DNA of 11,029 nucleotides from CAYRZL01 sp964428795 (GTDB lineage: Bacteria; Bacillota; Clostridia; Lachnospirales; Lachnospiraceae): assembly GCA_964428795.1 (NCBI GenBank), contig CAYRZL010000080.1, forward strand, positions 1 through 11,029. The letters run 5' to 3'. Shown here piece after piece: positions 5,768-11,029 of the stretch. The notes beneath the pieces were generated by a model. It had not been told where the DNA came from and searched no databases. It worked only from the letters and a program-made list of their open reading frames with translations. A program made the translations under genes and the position numbers. How positions within the stretch are numbered: the first letter of the stretch is position 1; each line of letters starts with the position of its first letter.

Positions 5768-7081
5768 TTATTTTGATGTTCGTGTCTGCCGAAGCACAAG
5801 TGCGACAGCGCTCATTGCCATTGCACTCTGGCTGATGAGCATACCCCACAGATAAGCGTGCATTCCGAACTGAGGCATGAGACAACGGATGAAAAAAATG
5901 CGGATGCCGATTCCCATAAGGCTTAAAAACAGAGTTTGAGTAGGCTTGCCAAGTCCATGCAGGATACTGCAAAAGGTTGAGCCTAAAAACAGGAAGGGAC
6001 AGATCCAGCCAAGCGTCGTAATATAAGCTCCTGCCAGCGCATTGTGAAACAGTGTGGTGCCGATCCAGTTTCCGAAGATCAGAAAGCCCAAGGTACAGAC
6101 CAGTCCGAGCATCAGGCAGGTCATAAATGTTTTTTGTATTGCCAGCCTTATCTTCTTGTGGTTATGCTGAGACTTGGCATGGGAGATGGCAGGCAGCAGC
6201 ATAACGGACAGTGAATTGCTGATGACGCAGGGAAACATAATGGTGGATATGACCATTCCGGTGAGAACGCCATATATGCTCAGTGCAACGCCGGAATCAT
6301 AGCCAAAATCCCGCAGCGCTACGGGAATCATCAGTGTTTCCACACTCTGAAATACACTGACCAGTATCCGGTTGGCGGTCAGCGGTATGGACAAAGAGAG
6401 CAGATTGCGAAAGGCAAAGCGGATCCCACCGGAACTCTTGCCTATCCGCAGTGCGGTAATGCAGAACAGAGAAGAGGCAAGTTCTCCGATAAGCAGCCCG
6501 AATACGCCCAGCATGGCATTTGGCTCTTTTCCCTGTGTGAGCCAGATATGGCAGATGATGTATACGCCGCCGACACGGACTACCTGTTCTAATAGCTGTG
6601 AAGCGGCAGGAATGGCTGTTTTTTTCAATCCATAATAGAAACCGCTGATGCAGTTATGTATGCAGGCAAAAGGAATGGTCCAGCACATGATACGGATAAG
6701 GGGTTCGCAGCGGGCTTCTTTTAAAAACGTGTCAGCAAAAAAATCTGCATGTGTATAAATCAATATGGCACAGAGGACAGACAATATCATGGACATGCCA
6801 AGTCCCACGTACAGATAGGTTCTGGCAGGTGCCAGATCTTTGCGGCCTATGAACTCGGCAGTGTACTTTGAGATAGCTGTCTGGATTCCGGCACAGGATA
6901 TGGAAATAACAACTGCAAACAGTGGGAAAATCAGTTGATAGATTCCCAACTGTTCCGCACCGATGGAGCGGGAAAGGAATATTCTGTAATAGAAACCAAT
7001 GATCTTACTGACGATTCCTGTGATCGTCAGTACCAGGGTGCCTGCGACGAGCGGACTTTTGGTGTATTTAAAAAGATTCAA
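5768..7081 (-). CDS. SpoVB-like polysaccharide flippase (MOP/MATE superfamily)
   Basis: The 437-residue polytopic protein shows about 12 hydrophobic segments. The N-terminal sequence LVAGTLVLTITGIVSKIIGF (residues 11-30), then YYRIFLSRSIGAEQLGIYQL (31-50), is typical of the SpoVB/MurJ-related oligosaccharide-lipid flippases of the MOP superfamily. They move lipid-linked sugar precursors across the membrane for peptidoglycan or surface polysaccharide. At 437 residues it is shorter than the 14-segment SpoVB (about 520), so a SpoVB-like label is safer than spoVB itself. The start is TTG (7081-7079 on the minus strand), supported by AGGAG 10 bases before it; I see no in-frame ATG close upstream. 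It is divergent from the cysteine desulfurase across only 53 bases, and I could not find a convincing promoter for it in that gap. No polysaccharide genes are adjacent, so its substrate is unknown. Confidence 0.87.
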   Translation of the reverse strand: MNLFKYTKSPLVAGTLVLTITGIVSKIIGFYYRIFLSRSIGAEQLGIYQLIFPLFAVVISISCAGIQTAISKYTAEFIGRKDLAPARTYLYVGLGMSMILSVLCAILIYTHADFFADTFLKEARCEPLIRIMCWTIPFACIHNCISGFYYGLKKTAIPAASQLLEQVVRVGGVYIICHIWLTQGKEPNAMLGVFGLLIGELASSLFCITALRIGKSSGGIRFAFRNLLSLSIPLTANRILVSVFQSVETLMIPVALRDFGYDSGVALSIYGVLTGMVISTIMFPCVISNSLSVMLLPAISHAKSQHNHKKIRLAIQKTFMTCLMLGLVCTLGFLIFGNWIGTTLFHNALAGAYITTLGWICPFLFLGSTFCSILHGLGKPTQTLFLSLMGIGIRIFFIRCLMPQFGMHAYLWGMLISQSAMAMSAVALVLRQTRTSK

Positions 7082-7134
7082 GGCACGTAGGCTCCTGTGT
7101 TTTTATGACAATATATGAATAAAGGGGAAAATTT

Positions 7135-8283
7135 ATGATATATCTGGATAATGCGGCGACAACCCGCACCAAGCCCTGTGTCATGGAGGAGATGGTTCCC
7201 TATTTCTGTGAGTATTATGGAAATGCATCGGCGCTCTATGAGCTGGGCGGAAGAAGCAGGGATGCCATGGAACAGGCGCGCAAAACGATTGGCAATATTC
7301 TGGGAACGGAAGCAAAAAATATATATTTTACATCGGGTGGAACGGAAAGCGACAACTGGGCGCTTAGAAGCGCTGCCCTTGCCCTGAAACACCGGGGCAG
7401 GCACATCATTACCACAAAGATCGAGCATCATGCAATTCTGCATACATGTGAATTTTTGGAAGAACAGGGATTTGAGATTACTTACCTGAATGTGGATGAA
7501 TACGGAGTGGTACGGTTAAATGAGCTTGCGAGAGCAATTAGAAAAGATACGATTTTGATTTCAGTCATGTTTGCAAATAATGAGATCGGAACCATTCAGC
7601 CGGTGATGGAAATCAGCCGGATGGCTCATCTTCATGGAATATTGTTCCACACGGATGCGGTGCAGGCATTTGGGCATGTGCCGATTTCGGTGGAGCGTTA
7701 TGGCATTGACATTTTATCTGCAAGCGGTCACAAGTTCGGTGGACCGAAAGGAACCGGATTTTTGTACATCCGGGAAAAATCCGGTATACAGCCATTTTTG
7801 TTTGGAGGTGCTCAGGAGAGAAAGATGCGCGCCGGGACGGAAAATATTCCGGGGATTGTCGGAATGGCGTGTGCGGCAAGGGAATCGGCAGCCCATATGA
7901 CAGAGACGATGCAGAAGGAGAAAAAACTGCGTGACTATCTGGTAAAACGCATCCTGACTGAAATACCGGATGTCTATTACAACGGGCATCCGCTGCGCAG
8001 ATTGTCAAATAATGCAAGCTTCTGTTTTCGGTGTGTGGACGGAGAAGCATTGGTGATCCTGCTTGACATGGAAGGAATCTGTGCTTCTTCCGGGTCCGCA
8101 TGTTCCGCCGGCAGCAAGGCTCCTTCCCATGTGCTTACTGCCATCGGCAGACCCGAAGAGCTGGTCAGGGGTTCGCTGCGTCTGACATTGAGTGAGGAGA
8201 CCACAAGGGAAGAGCTGGACCATACGGTGGAAGTGCTGAAAGGAATTATGACACAGCTTCGGGAGACGTCACCGGAGCTGTAA
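7135..8283 (+). CDS. Cysteine desulfurase, NifS/IscS type
   Basis: The 382-residue protein is a class V PLP-dependent cysteine desulfurase, which takes sulfur from cysteine as an enzyme persulfide for Fe-S clusters or thio-cofactors. It begins YLDNAATT (3-10), has the HH pair at 98-99 (H99 stacks on PLP), D174 and Q177 in TDAVQAFG, and the PLP lysine K200 in SGHKFGGPKG. The catalytic cysteine is C323 in SSGSACSAGS, matching the NifS/IscS group I loop. AAAGGGG (7121-7127) serves the ATG at 7135. No scaffold gene (iscU or nifU), thiI or mnmA is next to it here, so its sulfur acceptor cannot be read from context; in related Clostridia such a gene often feeds ThiI or an IscU. iscS, nifS and sufS-like names would all be guesses, so no symbol is given. 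Confidence 0.93.
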   Translation: MIYLDNAATTRTKPCVMEEMVPYFCEYYGNASALYELGGRSRDAMEQARKTIGNILGTEAKNIYFTSGGTESDNWALRSAALALKHRGRHIITTKIEHHAILHTCEFLEEQGFEITYLNVDEYGVVRLNELARAIRKDTILISVMFANNEIGTIQPVMEISRMAHLHGILFHTDAVQAFGHVPISVERYGIDILSASGHKFGGPKGTGFLYIREKSGIQPFLFGGAQERKMRAGTENIPGIVGMACAARESAAHMTETMQKEKKLRDYLVKRILTEIPDVYYNGHPLRRLSNNASFCFRCVDGEALVILLDMEGICASSGSACSAGSKAPSHVLTAIGRPEELVRGSLRLTLSEETTREELDHTVEVLKGIMTQLRETSPEL

Positions 8284-8316
8284 TCTGTAAGCTGTCAGGG
8301 ATGCACTTTTCGCATT

Positions 8317-8363
8317 CGGAGCCAATTCGGAAGATGCTTTGCAGTTTATCCGGGTTGGCTCCG
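8317..8363. other. Long stem-loop between the convergent desulfurase and PHP genes
   Basis: Bases 8317-8331 pair with 8349-8363 over 15 pairs, two of them G-T (core CGGAGCCAA with TTGGCTCCG), around a 17-base loop. It starts 34 bases after the desulfurase stop and ends 5 bases before the PHP stop codon. Neither strand has a T run after the stem. It may act as a bidirectional terminator, RNA 3'-end stabiliser or shield against read-through. Confidence 0.6.
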
Positions 8364-8368
8364 GGCAG

Positions 8369-9172
8369 TTAGTCCAGGGGAATGAAGTCCGGTATACGAT
8401 TTTTGAATACGGTAAAATAACGAAAACCACAGCTTTTTAAAATTTCAGGAACCGCTTTGAAATTATAAGCCAGATGCTCCGGCGCATGGGCATCGGAACC
8501 GATGGTAATGATCTCCCCCCCAAGCTCACGGTAGCGTCTCAGAATATCTTCGGCGGGATTTGGATGTCCAAGCCCGTATTTGAATCCACCGGTGTTGATC
8601 TCAATCCCCTTGCCGGAGGCGATGAGCTTTTTTAAAATTTCATCGATGATATCCGAAAAGTCAGAATATGAAAAATGAGCATTTTTTTCCGGGGCATATC
8701 GTACAATATAATCAAGATGTCCATATACGTCAAAGTCATCATATACAGCCAGATTTTCCAGAATAGAGTCAAAGTATTCCAAAAAGCCTTCACAGTCGGA
8801 GCGGTGTTCAAAGTATTCCGGATACCAGGGATCAATCCCATGCACCACATGTGACGAGCCTATGATAAAATCAAAACGGTATTGCTTCAACAGGTTTCTG
8901 TGAGTCTCCGCCAGATGAGGCTGCAATCCCAGCTCCATGCCGGTGCAGATGCAGAGTCGATCTCCGTACTGCTCACGCAGAGCGGCGATTGTGGGAATAT
9001 ACCGGTCAAAATCCAGTAAAAATTCCGATTCATCATAAGGATAATCCAGATCCAGATGATCTGTGATGCATATACCGGACAGATTTTTTTGGATGGCAGT
9101 TTCTATCATAGCTTCCGGCAGAGTATTGCTGTCACCGGAAAAATGCGTGTGCAAATGTGTATCCCAAAGCAT
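8369..9172 (-). CDS. PHP-domain histidinol-phosphatase (HisJ/HisK family)
   Basis: The 267-residue protein is a PHP-superfamily metallophosphatase. Metal-binding motifs are clear: HLHTH with H6 and H8 and D14 (positions 6-14), TDHLD with H39, E80 in GMELG, SSHVVH with H108 and H111, H152 in GHLDY, and GSDAH with D227 and H229. This set of metal ligands and the length fit the monofunctional HisJ-type histidinol-phosphatase that dephosphorylates L-histidinol phosphate in histidine synthesis. The gene is not near other his genes here, and related PHP proteins act on other phosphates, so the substrate is probable and not certain. The ATG at 9172-9170 has AGAGGTG upstream on its strand. A well-formed promoter (TTGACA, 17 bases, TATCAT) lies 46-74 bases ahead of it. 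Confidence 0.88.
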   Translation of the reverse strand: MLWDTHLHTHFSGDSNTLPEAMIETAIQKNLSGICITDHLDLDYPYDESEFLLDFDRYIPTIAALREQYGDRLCICTGMELGLQPHLAETHRNLLKQYRFDFIIGSSHVVHGIDPWYPEYFEHRSDCEGFLEYFDSILENLAVYDDFDVYGHLDYIVRYAPEKNAHFSYSDFSDIIDEILKKLIASGKGIEINTGGFKYGLGHPNPAEDILRRYRELGGEIITIGSDAHAPEHLAYNFKAVPEILKSCGFRYFTVFKNRIPDFIPLD

Positions 9173-9217
9173 AAATTACACCTCTTCCATGTATGTTTTT
9201 TGGTAAAACCTTACATA

Positions 9218-9246
9218 ATGATAAAGGATGGCACTGATTTTGTCAA
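9218..9246 (-). promoter_or_regulatory. Predicted promoter of the PHP phosphatase gene
   Basis: Read on the minus strand, TTGACA (9246-9241) and TATCAT (9223-9218) are separated by exactly 17 bases. This is the best-formed minus-strand promoter in the window, and it is back to back with the gap promoter region. Confidence 0.75.
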
Positions 9247-9312
9247 AAAGAAATCGATTGTTATCAAAAAAGATTAGTTGGAGGCATCCGTGGAAAAATA
9301 GATTGATAAAAA

Positions 9313-9365
9313 ATTAACAAAAATTTTGAAAAAAACAGGTAAATAGTTAAAATATTAACAAAAAT
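9313..9365 (+). repeat. Direct repeat of a 12-base word around the upstream gap promoter
   Basis: ATTAACAAAAAT occurs at 9313-9324 and 9354-9365, 41 bases apart (about four helical turns). One copy overlaps the -35 side and the other lies just after the -10 side of the upstream promoter. Such spacing could suit a regulator bound on one face, or be chance in AT-rich DNA. Confidence 0.6.
9326..9353 (+). promoter_or_regulatory. Predicted upstream gap promoter
   Basis: TTGAAA (9326-9331) and TAAAAT (9348-9353) are 16 bases apart. The -10 box lies in the 11-base word TAGTTAAAATA (9344-9354), which recurs in the downstream promoter at 9407-9417. The region is extremely AT-rich, so confidence is moderate. 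Confidence 0.45.
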
Positions 9366-9387
9366 ACAAAAAGATGATGATAAAGTA

Positions 9388-9416
9388 TTGAATTTATGGA
9401 AGGAATTAGTTAAAAT
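9388..9416 (+). promoter_or_regulatory. Predicted proximal gap promoter
   Basis: TTGAAT (9388-9393) and TAAAAT (9411-9416) are 17 bases apart. The -10 box again sits within TAGTTAAAATA (9407-9417). Transcription would start near 9423, giving a leader of about 60 bases. This is the more likely main promoter. Confidence 0.6.
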
Positions 9417-9438
9417 AAGACTATCGAAGAAGAAATTC

Positions 9439-9452
9439 TGTGGGTGACCACA
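9439..9452 (+). other. Small hairpin in the gap leader
   Basis: TGTGG (9439-9443) pairs with CCACA (9448-9452) around the loop GTGA, a GNRA-type tetraloop. It starts about 16 bases after the predicted transcription start and lies 18 bases before the ribosome site AGGAGG (9471-9476). A role as a 5' mRNA stabiliser is possible. Confidence 0.45.
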
Positions 9453-9481
9453 AAAACTTTATTTTCTAGGAGGAATAAAAA

Positions 9482-10501
9482 ATGGCAGTAAAAGTTGCAA
9501 TTAACGGATTTGGACGTATTGGTCGTCTCGCGTTTAGACAGATGTTTGGTGCGGAAGGGTATGAAATCGTTGCAATCAACGATCTGACAAGCCCGAAAAT
9601 GCTTGCTCACCTGTTGAAATATGATTCTTCACAGGGTAAATATGAGAAAGCAGACACCGTAACAGCAGGTGAAGATTCCATCACCGTAGACGGAAAAGAG
9701 ATTAAAATTTACGCTGAGCCGGATGCAAATAATTGCCCGTGGGGTGAGTTGGATGTTGACGTAGTTCTGGAGTGTTCCGGATTCTACACCTCCAAAGCAA
9801 AAGCACAGGCCCATGTAAATGCAGGCGCTAAGAAAGTAGTTATTACCGATCCGGCAGGAAACTATCTTCCTACCGTAGTATACAATGTAAATCAGAATAT
9901 CCTGACAAAAGATGATACCATCATCTCCGCAGCTTCCTGTACAACAAACTGCCTGGCTCCGATGGCAAAAGCTCTGAATGATCTGGCGCCGATCAAATCC
10001 GGTATCATGTGCACAATTCATGCTTACACAGGAGATCAGATGACTCTGGATGGCCCTCAGAGAAAAGGCGATCTGAGAAGATCCCGTGCAGCAGCAGTTA
10101 ATATCGTTCCCAACAGCACAGGCGCAGCTAAGGCAATCGGCCTGGTTATCCCTGAACTCAACGGCAAGCTGATCGGCTCCGCACAGCGCGTTCCTACTCC
10201 TACAGGCTCCACCACGATCCTGACAGCAGTAGTTAAGGGCGCTCCTACAAAGGATGCCATCAACGCAGCTATGAAGGCAGCAGCTAATGAGTCCTTCGGC
10301 TACAACGAAGACGAGATCGTTTCCAGCGATATCGTTGGCATGAAGTTCGGTTCCCTGTTCGATGCTACCCAGACCATGGTTCTGCCCATCGACGATGATC
10401 TTGCAGAAGTACAGGTTGTTTCCTGGTACGACAACGAGAACTCCTACACAAGCCAGATGGTTCGTACAATCAAGCACTTCGGCAAGCTGCTGAACGTTTA
10501 A
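9482..10501 (+). CDS. gap: Glyceraldehyde-3-phosphate dehydrogenase, NAD-type glycolytic
   Basis: The 339-residue protein is a complete phosphorylating GAPDH, converting glyceraldehyde 3-phosphate to 1,3-bisphosphoglycerate in glycolysis. The Rossmann motif INGFGRIGR (7-15) is followed by D34 in AIND, which points to NAD rather than NADP. The catalytic cysteine is C153 in ASCTTNCLAP (150-159) and its partner histidine is H180 in TIHAYTGDQ. LDGPQRKGDLRRSRAA and the C-terminal YDNENSYTSQMV are family-typical. AGGAGG (9471-9476) precedes the ATG at 9482. The codons lean to common, C-ending and GCA/GTT forms, as expected for a highly expressed gene. pgk, the next enzyme of glycolysis, follows, but a 335-base structured spacer with a terminator separates them. 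Confidence 0.98.
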   Translation: MAVKVAINGFGRIGRLAFRQMFGAEGYEIVAINDLTSPKMLAHLLKYDSSQGKYEKADTVTAGEDSITVDGKEIKIYAEPDANNCPWGELDVDVVLECSGFYTSKAKAQAHVNAGAKKVVITDPAGNYLPTVVYNVNQNILTKDDTIISAASCTTNCLAPMAKALNDLAPIKSGIMCTIHAYTGDQMTLDGPQRKGDLRRSRAAAVNIVPNSTGAAKAIGLVIPELNGKLIGSAQRVPTPTGSTTILTAVVKGAPTKDAINAAMKAAANESFGYNEDEIVSSDIVGMKFGSLFDATQTMVLPIDDDLAEVQVVSWYDNENSYTSQMVRTIKHFGKLLNV

Positions 10502-10518
10502 TGTTATATTCAGCCGTA

Positions 10519-10657
10519 GTTCCGTGAGGTCAAAATCGCGCACGCGCGCGATTTTGTGAGGGCAGCACGCACCAAAATGCGGTTTTATTGCATTTGGTGT
10601 GCATCTGCGTTACGGTTCAGCCGCAGGGCTGAACTGTAACCGTTTAATTGCCGGAAC
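10519..10657 (+). ncRNA. Candidate multi-branched structured RNA after gap
   Basis: The gap-pgk spacer (10502-10836) holds no gene. GTTCCG (10519-10524) can pair with CGGAAC (10652-10657), closing a region that contains three stem-loops: 10531-10556 (11 perfect pairs, 4-base loop, CAAAATCGCGC arm), 10568-10601 (12 pairs with one bulged A, 9-base loop) and 10609-10640 (14 pairs, one G-T, 4-base loop). The closing stem could instead be broken by an alternative pairing of ACCGTT (10639-10644) with AACGGT (10655-10660), which would compete with both it and the end of the third hairpin. A further stem-loop (10675-10694) and a terminator (10719-10749) follow. The unit could be a 3' untranslated structure, a processed small RNA or a cis-regulator. 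I recognise no known RNA family. Confidence 0.45.
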
Positions 10658-10674
10658 GGTTTTGTATGAGATAT

Positions 10675-10694
10675 GCCGCATGATGCAGTGCGGC
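10675..10694 (+). other. Stem-loop between the candidate RNA and the terminator
   Basis: GCCGCA (10675-10680) is fully complementary to TGCGGC (10689-10694), with an 8-base loop. It has no T run and lies 24 bases before the terminator stem. Confidence 0.5.
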
Positions 10695-10718
10695 GGCTAT
10701 GAGACATAGGCTCATTGG

Positions 10719-10749
10719 GGGTCCGGTCTTTAGGACCGGACCCTTTTTT
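10719..10749 (+). terminator. Intrinsic terminator between gap and pgk
   Basis: GGGTCCGGTC (10719-10728) and GACCGGACCC (10734-10743) form ten perfect pairs with a 5-base loop, followed by six T residues (10744-10749). This is one of the strongest terminators in the window. It suggests that gap and pgk messages are at least partly separated, with pgk relying on read-through or on its own promoter. Confidence 0.95.
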
Positions 10750-10836
10750 CAATAAGAAGCGGTCTGTAGGAAAGCCGCAGGCGGCGTCTGATTTTGAATC
10801 ACGCAGTAGTTTAAATCATATAAGGAGGTCCTGAAC
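10750..10836 (+). promoter_or_regulatory. pgk leader with no well-spaced promoter seen
   Basis: The 87 bases between the terminator and pgk contain TTGAAT (10794-10799) and a later TATAAG (10819-10824), but the 19-base spacing is long and TATAAG overlaps the ribosome site, so this pair cannot be the promoter. CCG/CGG pairings around 10774-10785 may form a small hairpin. The ribosome site AAGGAGG (10822-10828) is 8 bases before the start codon. Where pgk transcription starts is unclear. Confidence 0.4.
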
Positions 10837-11029
10837 ATGGGCTTAAATAAGAAATCCGTTGATGATATCAACGTAAAAGGCAAAAGAGTGCTTGTAAGAT
10901 GCGATTTTAACGTTCCGTTAAAGGGCGGCGTTATCACTGATGAGACCCGTATCGTAGCAGCTCTGCCCACCATCCAGAAGCTGATCAACGATGGCGGCAA
11001 GGTTATCCTTTGCTCCCACCTCGGCAAAG
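10837..11029 (+). CDS. pgk: Phosphoglycerate kinase, N-terminal part
   Basis: Only the first 64 codons are in the window; the gene runs off the right edge. The sequence includes VLVRCDFNVPLK (18-29), with R21, D23 or D24-region and N25 of the 3-phosphoglycerate site, then TDETRI with R38, and SHLGK at 60-64, all diagnostic of PGK. The enzyme transfers the phosphate of 1,3-bisphosphoglycerate to ADP, the step after GAPDH, which matches its place after gap. The ATG at 10837 is supported by AAGGAGG at 10822-10828. The frame stays open to the edge. Confidence 0.97.
   Translation, partial: MGLNKKSVDDINVKGKRVLVRCDFNVPLKGGVITDETRIVAALPTIQKLINDGGKVILCSHLGK

Noticed and set aside
9629..10543. Open frame of 304 codons on the minus strand opposite gap
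   Set aside because: It mirrors the codon structure of gap, is rich in cysteine and other unlikely residues, has no ribosome site and resembles no family. It is an antisense shadow.
10734..10764. Antiterminator made by GACCG (terminator right arm) pairing with downstream CGGTC
   Set aside because: The downstream partner is transcribed only after the terminator has formed, so it cannot prevent termination.
10794..10824. pgk promoter TTGAAT with TATAAG
   Set aside because: The spacing is 19 bases and the -10 candidate overlaps the ribosome site, which would leave almost no leader.
1..11029. CRISPR array, tRNA/rRNA, insertion sequence, prophage or attachment site
   Set aside because: No regularly spaced repeats, cloverleaf sequences, transposase or integrase frames, or terminal inverted repeats flanking a cargo were seen.

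Overview
The window looks like a chromosomal stretch of a low-to-moderate-GC, Gram-positive, spore-forming anaerobe, most likely a Lachnospiraceae (Clostridia) member. The basis is strong AGGAGG-type ribosome sites, AT-rich sigma-A-like promoters, and the gene families present: YitT, YlmC/YmxH, NrdR, YqeG, SpoVB-like flippase, HisJ-type PHP phosphatase. This is inferred from recognised protein families and not from a database search. Almost everything is housekeeping. I see no prophage, transposase, CRISPR array, tRNA or rRNA.

Layout. 1-239 is the 3' end of an ATPase of the DUF4143 type. 240-504 is non-coding, perhaps with a decayed coding scrap, and carries the promoter and a dyad in front of yitT (505-1380, membrane protein). 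ychF (1513-2613, OBG-family ATPase) is followed on the same strand by ylmC (2723-2977) and a small cupin (3031-3381), closed by a strong terminator. A new unit then starts: nrdR (3556-4008, ribonucleotide reductase repressor), yqeG (4031-4582, HAD phosphatase) and rpiB (4579-5019), the last two overlapping by 4 bases. efp (5146-5703, elongation factor P) has its own promoter and a strong terminator.

From 5768 the gene directions alternate. A MOP/MATE flippase (5768-7081, minus) is divergent from a NifS-type cysteine desulfurase (7135-8283, plus). The latter is convergent with a PHP-family phosphatase (8369-9172, minus), with a long stem-loop between their ends. The PHP gene is divergent from gap (9482-10501, glyceraldehyde-3-phosphate dehydrogenase), which is followed by the start of pgk (10837 to the edge). 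gap and pgk encode consecutive glycolytic enzymes.

The most unusual part is non-coding. The 335-base gap-pgk spacer holds at least four stem-loops plus an intrinsic terminator, and a distal pairing could enclose the first three in a multi-branched fold. It is the best candidate here for an undescribed structured RNA. Lesser points are tandem gap promoters built on repeated words, a perfect dyad over the nrdR -35 box, an inverted repeat that can mask the ylmC start codon, a 23-base tandem duplication across the rpiB stop codon, and the U-tract-less hairpin between the convergent genes. No new protein system is evident.
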